A stretch of 64,000 bases of DNA, taken from the NCBI RefSeq assembly GCF_948329515.1, contig NZ_CAOJCN010000010.1, forward strand, positions 124,001 to 188,000, read 5' to 3'. This document shows positions 51,972 to 59,412 of this stretch, piece after piece. Every line of letters begins with the position of its first letter. Position 1 is the first letter of the stretch. Source of the DNA: Cohnella rhizoplanae (GTDB taxonomy: Bacteria > Bacillota > Bacilli > Paenibacillales > Paenibacillaceae). Made by a program: the position numbers and the translations under genes. The notes beneath the pieces are model-generated. The model was not told where the DNA came from and searched no databases. It saw only the letters and a program-made list of their open reading frames with translations.

Positions 51972-52832
51972 ATGAAAATGAGAGTGTCCGCGGTGCAATT
52001 CGCTCTGAAGGATGTCGCGAGCGTTGAGGAATGGAGCGCCCAGGTCAAACACTATGTACGGAACGCGGCGGAATATGGCGCGCAGTTCTTGCTTTTTCCG
52101 GAGTTCGTGACGACTCCGCTGTTGGGAATCGGCGCGGAGCCGGGCGGAGCGGGACAGCCAATCGGAAGTCTCGCCGATTATACGGAACTGTATACCGGCT
52201 TATTCTCCGGACTCGCGCGCGAATACGGCATGTACCTTTTCGCCGGGACGCAGGTGACGAGGAGCGGCGGATCGTTGCGGAACACCGCGTTTCTGTTCAA
52301 ACCCGACGGAAGCTGGCATACGCAGGACAAGCTGCATATTACGCCGACCGAGGTTCAATCATGGAACGTCGAGCCGGGAGAAGGGGTCGAGGTCATCGAC
52401 ACGCCCTTCGGCAAAGTCGGGCTGTTGACCTGCTACGACATCGAATTTCCGGAGATCGTGCGGATGGTGCGCGCCAAGGGAGCGAACGTAATATTTTGCC
52501 CTTCCTGCACGGACGACCGGCACGGCTTCTACAGGGTAAGGTACTGCTGTCATGCGAGAGCCGTGGAAAATCAAATCTACGTCGTGACGACGGGGACGGT
52601 CGGATCGCTCTCCCGCGTCGATTTCATGCGGGCAAACTACGGGCAGGCAGCCGTGATCTCGCCCAACGACATTCCATTCCCTCCGCGCGGGATCCTGAGC
52701 GAAGGGGATGTCAACGCGGACATGTTGATCACTGCGGATCTCGACTTGTCGCTGCTCGACGACGTCCGCGAAGCGGGGTCGGTCACTACGTGGCGCGACC
52801 GCAGGACCGATCTATACGGGGACTGGAAATAG
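51972..52832 (+). CDS. Carbon-nitrogen hydrolase (nitrilase superfamily)
   Basis: 286 residues. The catalytic triad of the superfamily is visible: Glu in FPEFVTTPLL, Lys in QDKLHITPTE and Cys in LLTCYDIEFPE. Such enzymes hydrolyse amides or nitriles of small carboxylates. Placement 16 bases before a GNAT gene matches B. subtilis YhcX, where a GNAT domain and a nitrilase domain are fused in one protein. GAGGGAA precedes the ATG. Confidence 0.9.
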   Translation: MKMRVSAVQFALKDVASVEEWSAQVKHYVRNAAEYGAQFLLFPEFVTTPLLGIGAEPGGAGQPIGSLADYTELYTGLFSGLAREYGMYLFAGTQVTRSGGSLRNTAFLFKPDGSWHTQDKLHITPTEVQSWNVEPGEGVEVIDTPFGKVGLLTCYDIEFPEIVRMVRAKGANVIFCPSCTDDRHGFYRVRYCCHARAVENQIYVVTTGTVGSLSRVDFMRANYGQAAVISPNDIPFPPRGILSEGDVNADMLITADLDLSLLDDVREAGSVTTWRDRRTDLYGDWK

Positions 52833-52848
52833 AGCGAGGAGGCGGAGC

Positions 52849-53505
52849 ATGCGCAAGCGCATCATCGTAACGGACGGCCGCAGGACGGCAGAGGCTCTGA
52901 TTCGCAATTATACGGCTGCGGACTTTGCTGCCTTGATCGAGGTTCAAGCGGAGAGCTTCCCTGCGCCGTATCCCGCCGAGCTGTGGTGGAACGAGGCGCA
53001 GCTCGCGGAGCATGTGGCGCGCTTTCCCGAGGGGGCGCTCTGCGTCGAACTAGACGGCCGAATCGCAGGGTCCATGACGGCGCTCAGACGGACGTTCGCG
53101 GACGGCGACGGCCACAGCTGGGCGGAAGCTACGGACGGCGGCTACATCCGCAACCATGAACCGGACGGGGATACGTTGTACGTCGTGGATCTGTGCGTTC
53201 GGCCCTTATACCGCTCGCTGGGACTTGGGAAGTGGCTCATACAATCGATGCACGAGACGGTCGTGCATATCGGCTGCCGGCGGCTGCTAAGCGGAGGCCG
53301 GATGCCGGGCTATCACAAGCATGCGGAAGTCATGTCGCCCGAACGTTACTTGGAGGAAGTGGCCGCGGGCAGGCTTCACGACCCTGTGGTCACCTTCCTG
53401 ATCGGTTGCGGACGCATCCCGGTAGGCGTCGCCCGCCATTATCTCGAAGACGAGGAATCGGGGGGCAACGCCGCGCTGATGGAGTGGCGAAACCCGTTTT
53501 TTTGA
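52849..53505 (+). CDS. GNAT N-acetyltransferase partner of the nitrilase
   Basis: 218 residues. The acetyl-CoA loop R-S-L-G-L-G-K-W-L is near residue 122, with VVDLCVRPLYR as the preceding strand. It also has the segment RRLLSGGRMPGY found in the GNAT part of YhcX-type fusion proteins. GAGGAGGCGGAGC is a strong ribosome site. It probably acts with the preceding nitrilase, acylating or deacylating a shared metabolite; the compound is unknown. Confidence 0.87.
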   Translation: MRKRIIVTDGRRTAEALIRNYTAADFAALIEVQAESFPAPYPAELWWNEAQLAEHVARFPEGALCVELDGRIAGSMTALRRTFADGDGHSWAEATDGGYIRNHEPDGDTLYVVDLCVRPLYRSLGLGKWLIQSMHETVVHIGCRRLLSGGRMPGYHKHAEVMSPERYLEEVAAGRLHDPVVTFLIGCGRIPVGVARHYLEDEESGGNAALMEWRNPFF

Positions 53506-53536
53506 TAACGCGAAACGCCTGTGCTATGAATGAAAC

Positions 53537-53583
53537 GCAAAACGGGATGAAGCAGGGAGTCGTTCTGCTTCATCCCGTTTTGC
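53537..53583. terminator. Long bidirectional terminator
   Basis: A perfect 19-base-pair stem (left arm 53537-53555, right arm 53565-53583) over a 9-base loop, with AAAA and TTTT inside the stem base. It closes the GNAT gene on the plus strand and the cargo operon on the minus strand. Confidence 0.85.
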
Positions 53584-53613
53584 ATGATTGCCGTCGGACC
53601 GGGAGTAGGTTAT

Positions 53614-54135
53614 CTAAGCGTCAAGGTCCGCCAGAGCGCCGGCGGCGCCGATACGTCCGTCCGCGACATCGCTCACCTTGGGCCCGAACATTCCGAGCGT
53701 CATGAGGAACAGGTCCGCGACATGCAGCGTCTCCGGATCGGGCAGCCGATGCTTGGCGCTTACGGCCCAGACGTAGCGGAAATACAGTTCGCCGGCCTCG
53801 TTCAGGCTAAAATGCCCCAGGGGGATGCGGCTGTTAACCGCCGTCAGCAGCTCGGCCAGTTCGGCGCGATGAACCGCCGGAACGGAAGGGGAAACGACGG
53901 TGTAGAGCTGCAGCAAGCGAATGTCGCCGATATCCTCGTCCGCGAGGGGGACGAAGGTAAAGGTGAGATAGCGCTCGCGGCCGTCGTCGCCCGCGTCCGT
54001 CGCCGCGAGCAGGGCGGGGATCGGCACGCCCTCCGTCGGTTCGATCAGCCTGCAAGGCAGGCCAGCTTCTTTGAGCGAATGCTCTAAAAATCCAAGTTCG
54101 GCCAAATCCCGTGCATGGTTTGCGCTTGCGTCCAT
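53614..54135 (-). CDS. Small acidic protein, YbjN / secretion-chaperone-like, last gene of the minus-strand operon
   Basis: 173 residues, acidic, no signal peptide or membrane helix. The middle (AELLTAVNSRIPLGHFSLN, ELYFRYVW) resembles the YbjN and type III secretion chaperone fold, where a helix precedes a beta sheet reading N-x-x-x-P-x-G-x-F-x-x. It starts 48 bases after the 664-residue candidate cargo gene on the same strand, so co-expression is likely. A role as a chaperone for that protein is inference. AAGGGCTGAGG precedes the ATG. Confidence 0.65.
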   Translation of the reverse strand: MDASANHARDLAELGFLEHSLKEAGLPCRLIEPTEGVPIPALLAATDAGDDGRERYLTFTFVPLADEDIGDIRLLQLYTVVSPSVPAVHRAELAELLTAVNSRIPLGHFSLNEAGELYFRYVWAVSAKHRLPDPETLHVADLFLMTLGMFGPKVSDVADGRIGAAGALADLDA

Positions 54136-54183
54136 ATCGCCTCAGCCCTTCCGTCTAGGTGTAATCTAGTCTTTCCAGTCGCA

Positions 54184-56178
54184 TTAACGCTCTTTCATTC
54201 CGCCTACGAGCAGCTCGCGCTGCTTTTCGACGTTCCCGTTCAGGCGGTACAGCTCGCTGGGCGAAATGCCGCTGGCAGCGATGAAGTTCTCGACGCGCTT
54301 GTATTGTTTGAGGGTGCTCTCGTCGCCCGGACGATATTCGGGAAGCGCAGCGACCATCTCCAGAATAAGGTTGCTGTGCTCGATCCGCTTGGCCATCTTG
54401 ACGGAAGACGATTTGTCCGCGTTGAACACGGCTTTGGTGACGCCCCATGCGCCGGGTTTGGCGGCCCGGTCGCGGCCCATCTGCTTGATCGTGCGCGCCG
54501 CGCTCATCGTCGCGCCTGCGCCCGCGGCAGCAGCCTTAAGCGGCACGCCGACCTGGGCGCCGACGCCCGTCAAGGTGGCGATGTCGCCGGCGATGTTCGT
54601 CATCTCCAGTCCGATTTCCATCGTGCCGCGGATTTGGCGCTTGCGGTTGATGTACTTCATTTCCTTGGCCAGCTCGTAGTCCCGTATGTCCTTGAGCTCC
54701 TGGGCTTCCTCGGCGTCCGCGTTCGCGCCGAGCGCGATCAGCTGGTCCTTGCGCGCCTTGAGCTTGACCGGATCGGTACCCGCATTGGTGGACCAGAGGT
54801 GGACGCCGCCGAGCGTGCGCTTCTTCGAGGCGACGATATAATCTTTGTTTTTGCCGCCGGCGCCGTACGACCCCTTGAACTCTCGCTTGGCCGCGGTCAT
54901 CTTCATGACCGAGACCGTCGCCTTGATGGAGTTGTACGTCTTGATCGTAATCGAGATGCCGCTGATCGCGATGCCGATGCCGGGAATCGCGGTCGCGAGT
55001 CCGGCGGTGCCTACGTCGAGGATATCCTTGATCGCCTTGACCGTCTTAACCACGCCTTGCGCGGCTTGCAGGCTGTTTTCGAGCAGATCCAACGTGCCGG
55101 TGACGGCTTCGTCCTTGCTCAAGCCCTCGTCGCTCATGCCTTTTTTGAACATATCGTAAATGCCCTTGACGACGGAGAACGCGCTCTTGATCGCGGAGAT
55201 GGCCTCGCCAACCGAGCCGGACCAGTCGCTGACCGCTTCCGCATGGCCGATGCCCTCTCCTGCGTGGACGACGCCCGCGTCATTGACGACGGAGGCGCCG
55301 CCTTCGACCAGTTCTTGCCCGGCCTTGGCGGTATCGATGACGCCCTCTGCGACGTTCATCCGCTTCTCGTGGCCGGACGTTTCCGTATCCCGCGCTGCGG
55401 ATAGCGTCTTTTTCATGGCGACGAGACCGCCGACCCCCGACATGACGAAGTCGAGCGGACCGGTGCCCACGTCGAGATGACTCTTTGCGTTTTCCAGCGA
55501 TTCTTTTTGATCTTCCTTGCCGGCGACGCCCTTCAGGTCGTCGATCGCGATCTCCAGCTGCTCGGACTTGGCGCCCGGCACGAGCGTGCCGAGTTCCTTG
55601 ACGGTATCCGCCAGCTCCGCGTTATCCTCCAGCGCGTCTCCGTCGGCCTCGGGATTGCTGCCGACGGACGAGAGCGCGCCGCCCGATTGCTGGGCCTTGA
55701 TCTCGGCCAGCTTGTCGCGGGCGCCGGACAAGCCGCCCATCGGCTTCAGCTTTTCTTTGCGTATGAAGCCGTAATCGCTTCCGAACTTCGCCAATTTCCA
55801 ATTGCCCGTTTTATCGTAGATCTCGTACATGTCGAGCTCGCCGCGGTATTTGATCTTGTTTCCGACCATCGTGTTCGCGTCGACCTCGAACGACTCGACG
55901 CCCGCCGCGTCGTTCTCTTTTTTGAAGCTGCGAAGGTGAGCGCCGGCCAGCGAGGTCTGCGTCGCCGATTTGGGAGAGGGCATGGAAGCGGGCAGCTTGT
56001 TGGGATCCGTCAACAGCTGCAGGACGGAGGCATTGCCCAAGGCGCGCTGCATCTGCAGGATGCCGGCCGGCGATTGCATGCGCTGCAGCGTAGAGGTCGC
56101 CGGCGCGGCGGCGGAGCGCGCGGGTCGGGACGTGGCGGCGCCGGGGGCGGGGCGAGATTTGGCTTCGAATGAGCTCAT
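54184..56178 (-). CDS. Candidate eCIS cargo protein with GN-motif leader and glycine-rich hydrophobic segments
   Basis: 664 residues, no signal peptide. The Ala/Ser/Pro-rich N-terminus carries ILQMQRALGN-x2-VLQLL at residues 40-56, the same motif as in the DUF4157 protein upstream. Residues about 85-145 look like a small SH3-like beta domain (MYEIYDKTGNWKLAKF). Residues 220-480 alternate amphipathic helices with Gly/Ala/Ile-rich hydrophobic stretches (TAIPGIGIAISGISITI near 410; VGAQVGVPLKAAAAGAGAT near 540) such as membrane-inserting toxins have. No catalytic motif was recognised. AAGGAGAAG is 8 bases before ATG 56178; a longer reading would cross that site. Assignment as payload is from motif and locus, not from a known family. 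Confidence 0.65.
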   Translation of the reverse strand: MSSFEAKSRPAPGAATSRPARSAAAPATSTLQRMQSPAGILQMQRALGNASVLQLLTDPNKLPASMPSPKSATQTSLAGAHLRSFKKENDAAGVESFEVDANTMVGNKIKYRGELDMYEIYDKTGNWKLAKFGSDYGFIRKEKLKPMGGLSGARDKLAEIKAQQSGGALSSVGSNPEADGDALEDNAELADTVKELGTLVPGAKSEQLEIAIDDLKGVAGKEDQKESLENAKSHLDVGTGPLDFVMSGVGGLVAMKKTLSAARDTETSGHEKRMNVAEGVIDTAKAGQELVEGGASVVNDAGVVHAGEGIGHAEAVSDWSGSVGEAISAIKSAFSVVKGIYDMFKKGMSDEGLSKDEAVTGTLDLLENSLQAAQGVVKTVKAIKDILDVGTAGLATAIPGIGIAISGISITIKTYNSIKATVSVMKMTAAKREFKGSYGAGGKNKDYIVASKKRTLGGVHLWSTNAGTDPVKLKARKDQLIALGANADAEEAQELKDIRDYELAKEMKYINRKRQIRGTMEIGLEMTNIAGDIATLTGVGAQVGVPLKAAAAGAGATMSAARTIKQMGRDRAAKPGAWGVTKAVFNADKSSSVKMAKRIEHSNLILEMVAALPEYRPGDESTLKQYKRVENFIAASGISPSELYRLNGNVEKQRELLVGGMKER

Positions 56179-56281
56179 GGCAGCACTTCTCCTTGACGAG
56201 GGACGAGTAGGGACGCAGTCGAAACATATAGCGTATTCGGAATAGCCGACCTTCGGTTCGATGCTCGTGAACCGGAGGCGG

Positions 56282-56914
56282 TCAAGAACGCTGTACCGGC
56301 ATAAAAGGGGCGACGTGCTCCGGCAGCTCCGGCGTCGGGCGATCGGCCATTCGCTGGATGGCCGGAGCGGCTTGGTCCGGCGTCGCGGCCGCCCGCTCGC
56401 CGATGTCGTCGGCTTCTTTTTCCAATGCCGGGTCGTCATTGATGCGAAGCCCGCTCTTCAGCTGCGTAGTCGGCAGCACGCGGCCTTCGCGCTGCTGCAC
56501 GACATGCGCCAGCTCGTGTCCGATGATCTTCTGGCCGCTCTGCGTATCCGGATTGTACTGTCCGGGCGCAAAGTGGATGTCGTTGCCTTGCGCGTAGGCA
56601 AGCGCGCCCGCCGCCGAAGCCTGCGAAGAATTCGCATGGACGTTGACGTTGGAGAAGTCCGCGCCGATCGCTTTTTCCATCTTCGCCTGCACGTCTAGCG
56701 GCAGCGCGCCGGGCCTGTCCGACTTGCGCTGGGCCGGGGCGGCTTCCTCCTCCAGCGCCGCGTCTGCGGATCGGAGCATCTGCAGGACGGCCCGGTTGCC
56801 GACGGAGCGCTGCATGGCGAGAAGCTGGACGGCTTTGCCCCGCTGCGGCGGGGAGGAGCGATCCGCCGCAGCGGCGGATTGCGGACGGGACTTGTTGGCG
56901 TACGATCGGCTCAA
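56282..56914 (-). CDS. eCIS-associated DUF4157 protein with HELAH metalloprotease-like motif
   Basis: About 210 residues. The DUF4157 core has D-V-x-x-K-M-E near 74-80, VHANSSQA, NDIHFAPGQYNP (111-122) and the zinc-binding HELAH at 133-137 followed by VVQQREGRV. The N-terminus has LLAMQRSVGN-x2-VLQML at 31-47. DUF4157 is the commonest domain among proteins encoded beside contractile injection systems, usually as an N-terminal part of toxins; here it is nearly stand-alone. TTG 56914 is preferred: AAAGAGGTG lies 7 bases upstream, whereas ATG 56938 sits within a few bases of the expected transcription start. Confidence 0.8.
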   Translation of the reverse strand: MSRSYANKSRPQSAAAADRSSPPQRGKAVQLLAMQRSVGNRAVLQMLRSADAALEEEAAPAQRKSDRPGALPLDVQAKMEKAIGADFSNVNVHANSSQASAAGALAYAQGNDIHFAPGQYNPDTQSGQKIIGHELAHVVQQREGRVLPTTQLKSGLRINDDPALEKEADDIGERAAATPDQAAPAIQRMADRPTPELPEHVAPFMPVQRS

Positions 56915-56951
56915 GCGCGGCACCTCTTTTCCGTTCATGGATTTGTTCTAT

Positions 56952-56957
56952 ATTATA
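56952..56957 (-). promoter_or_regulatory. -10 box of the minus-strand cargo operon
   Basis: TATAAT on the minus strand (56957-56952), 38 bases before the TTG start. The matching -35 position reads GTTTTT, so the promoter may be weak or activator-dependent. Confidence 0.4.
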
Positions 56958-57068
56958 GCTTATATTTTCCATAGAAAAACGAAAAGTTTTAAACGGGCTC
57001 CAGGGTGTGCGGATCGGGAAGCGGCGCTTGGGCGCGGATGCCGATCGCGGATCGAATTCTGTCTTTTA

Positions 57069-57100
57069 TTGACTTAAAAAATGTCGTTATATGGTATGAT
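57069..57100 (+). promoter_or_regulatory. Candidate promoter of the partner-switching and eCIS genes
   Basis: TTGACT (57069-57074) and an extended -10 TGGTATGAT (TATGAT at 57095-57100). The 20-base spacing is long, so the extended -10 probably carries recognition. It lies 57 bases before the first plus-strand gene. Confidence 0.45.
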
Positions 57101-57156
57101 ACGCGTGAACGACTACGTCATGGTAACGCGGACGGGCTGCGAACGGAGGGAAGACG

Positions 57157-57603
57157 TTGGCTCATAGTGACGACGATCATAGAGCGGCTGCGGACGAAGG
57201 CTGCGTATTGGCGCTGGACGGAGAACGTTCGGATATCGACGCGCTGCACCGATTCTTGGAGGGCGCATCGGTCCGTTTCGGCTGGAACGCCCGCACGCAG
57301 CATCACCTAACGCTAGCATGCGAGGAATTGCTGACGAACATCGTTTCCTACGGTTATCCGCATGGCGGCGTCCCCCGGATCCGGCTGTCGGCTGCGGCGA
57401 CGGCGCGCGGCGCGCGGCTCGTGCTCGAGGACAACGCCGTGGCGTTCGACCCGCTCGGCCAGCCCGACCCCGATTTGTCGCTCGACCTGGACAGCCGCCC
57501 GATCGGCGGCCTCGGCGTATATTTCGTCAAGCGTGTGATCGACGACGTGCACTACGAGCGGCTGCCATCCGGCAACCGGCTCACGATGATTAAATTCGAA
57601 TAG
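57157..57603 (+). CDS. RsbW/SpoIIAB-like anti-sigma-type ATPase (HATPase_c_2)
   Basis: 148 residues of the GHKL serine-kinase family: N-box ACEELLTNIVSYGYP near residue 55, DNAVAFDP (G1) and GGLGVYFVKRVID (G2). Such proteins phosphorylate a STAS antagonist and hold a partner protein. The STAS partner is the next gene and its phosphatase the one after, completing a partner-switching set. TTG start with GGAGGGAAG 5 bases upstream. No sigma factor gene is nearby, so the held partner is unknown. Confidence 0.85.
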   Translation: MAHSDDDHRAAADEGCVLALDGERSDIDALHRFLEGASVRFGWNARTQHHLTLACEELLTNIVSYGYPHGGVPRIRLSAAATARGARLVLEDNAVAFDPLGQPDPDLSLDLDSRPIGGLGVYFVKRVIDDVHYERLPSGNRLTMIKFE

Positions 57604-57617
57604 ACGAGGTGCGACCT

Positions 57618-57959
57618 ATGAATTTGACGGCTAAGGCGACGGACGGCGTCGCCATCTTATCGATAGAAGGACGTCTGGACGGGCAGAACGCATCTGAAGC
57701 CGAAGCGGCGTTCGCCGGATTGGCGGCGGAAGGACACAGCCGGTTCGTACTGGATTTCTCTGCGCTTCAATACATAAGCAGCGCCGGGCTGCGGGTCGTG
57801 CTCGTCGCGGCCAAGAAGACGAAGGCGATCAAGGGCAGCCTCATCTGCGCGGGGATGAACGAGGCGGTGCGCGAGGTGTTCGAGATGTCGGGCCTGCTCG
57901 GCATCCTGGAGACCGCGGACACGGCCGACGAGGCAGCGGGGCGCCTGGCTAGCCGTTAA
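57618..57959 (+). CDS. STAS-domain anti-sigma factor antagonist (RsbV/SpoIIAA-like)
   Basis: 113 residues, single STAS domain. The conserved phosphorylation site is LQYISSAGLRV (Ser54/Ser55), where SpoIIAA and RsbV carry the regulatory phosphate. It starts 14 bases after the RsbW-like gene with GAGGTG 7 bases before the ATG. Confidence 0.9.
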   Translation: MNLTAKATDGVAILSIEGRLDGQNASEAEAAFAGLAAEGHSRFVLDFSALQYISSAGLRVVLVAAKKTKAIKGSLICAGMNEAVREVFEMSGLLGILETADTADEAAGRLASR

Positions 57960-58032
57960 CGCGGCAATCGACCCGGCGACGGGGGCGAATCGGCGCTCAC
58001 AGGAGCGCGGCGGATTGGACGGGGGATGGGCG

Positions 58033-59397
58033 ATGGAACAGTTGTGGATGGCGGTCGTCCCTGCGTTGCTGGCGGGCGGGCTTGCCGGCGGTGCGGGCGT
58101 TTACGCGGTCTGCCGATCCCGCCTGCGGCAGGCCCGCACGCTGCTCGATATCAGCTTGCAGCTGAATTCGACGCTCAAGCGGAGCGAGCAGATCGGTCTG
58201 ATCGTGGAGCGGGCCAAGACGATATTGCCGGTGGAGGCGGCCTCGGTGCTGCTGTTTGACCGTGAGAAGCAGGAGCTGTTTTTTGAAGTGGCGACGGGCG
58301 GAAAAGGCGAAGAGGTCAAGCGCATCCGCCTGCCGCTGGGCGAGGGCATCGCGGGCCTCGTTGCGCAGTCCGGCGAGAGCATCGTCGTCAACGACGCGGC
58401 CTCGGACCCGCGCTGGTCGAGCCGCGTGGCGGACTCGACGGGGTTCCGGACCCGCAATCTGCTGACCGTCCCGATCGTGAACGGCGGCCATGTCGAAGGC
58501 GTGCTGCAGGTCGTGAACAAGTCCGGCGGCAGGCCCTTTACCGAGCGCGATCGGCTGCTCCTCGAGGCGGTCGCGCTGCCGATGGCGGTAGCGCTCGAGA
58601 ACGGGAGATTGTACGAGCAATTGGAGAGCTCGGTGCATGCGCTGGCCGCGACGACAAAAATCAAGGAGCGGCTGGAGAGCGAGCTGCAGATCGCGGGCGG
58701 CATCCAGATGAGCTTTTTGCCGCGCACGATGCCATCGGCGCAGGAGCCGTTCGATATTTGCGCGCTGCTCAAGTCCGCCAAAGAGGTCGGAGGAGATTTT
58801 TATAATTTCTACAAGATCGATCAGACCCGCCTGTTCTTCACGCTCGGCGACGTGTCCGACAAGGGCATTCCCGCCGCGCTGTTCATGGCGGTCGCGCTGA
58901 CGCTGCTCAAAGGCAAGATGAAGCCCGACCTGTCTCCCGGCGAGCTGCTCCGCATGGTCAACGACGAGCTGTCCAAGGACGATCCGATGCTGTTCGCGAC
59001 GATCGTATGCGGCGTGTTCGACGTCGAGACCGGCGAGACGACGCTCAGCGAGGGCGGGCATTGCACCCCGTATCTCATCCGGGCGACGGGCGAGGTGGTG
59101 CCGATCAAACTCAGAAAGAGCTTGCCGCTCGCGGCGATGCCGGAGTCGAGCTACTACGATACGGTGGTGACGCTGGCGGACGGCGACCGGCTCGTGCTGT
59201 ATACGGACGGCATCACCGAAGCGGAGAACGGCGCGCAGGAGCAATACGGCGGTCAGCGCCTCCAGAAATTTCTGGGGATGACGCCGGGGATGTCGAGCGC
59301 CGAAGTAATCGACGCCCTGCTGATGGACGTGTTCATGTTCGCGGACGGAGCGCCGCAATCGGACGATATCGCGGTGCTTAGCTTAATGCGGCGATAA
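58033..59397 (+). CDS. GAF-domain PP2C/SpoIIE-type serine phosphatase (RsbU-like)
   Basis: 454 residues. One N-terminal transmembrane helix (about 6-25), a coiled linker, a GAF domain (about 45-190, including SVLLFD and FRTRNLLTVPI), a short coiled coil, and a SpoIIE-type PP2C domain with metal Asp residues in EVGGDFY, GDVSDKG and DGITEAENG plus QSDDIAVL. It would dephosphorylate the STAS protein in response to a ligand or redox signal sensed by GAF. ATG 58033 has GGGGGA 7 bases upstream. Confidence 0.9.
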   Translation: MEQLWMAVVPALLAGGLAGGAGVYAVCRSRLRQARTLLDISLQLNSTLKRSEQIGLIVERAKTILPVEAASVLLFDREKQELFFEVATGGKGEEVKRIRLPLGEGIAGLVAQSGESIVVNDAASDPRWSSRVADSTGFRTRNLLTVPIVNGGHVEGVLQVVNKSGGRPFTERDRLLLEAVALPMAVALENGRLYEQLESSVHALAATTKIKERLESELQIAGGIQMSFLPRTMPSAQEPFDICALLKSAKEVGGDFYNFYKIDQTRLFFTLGDVSDKGIPAALFMAVALTLLKGKMKPDLSPGELLRMVNDELSKDDPMLFATIVCGVFDVETGETTLSEGGHCTPYLIRATGEVVPIKLRKSLPLAAMPESSYYDTVVTLADGDRLVLYTDGITEAENGAQEQYGGQRLQKFLGMTPGMSSAEVIDALLMDVFMFADGAPQSDDIAVLSLMRR

Positions 59398-59412
59398 AGA
59401 GGGGGACGCGCT

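Noticed and set aside
57005..57310. A 101-codon frame across the eCIS control region
   Set aside because: It overlaps the promoter and the RsbW-like gene, has no ribosome site and reads Arg-rich.
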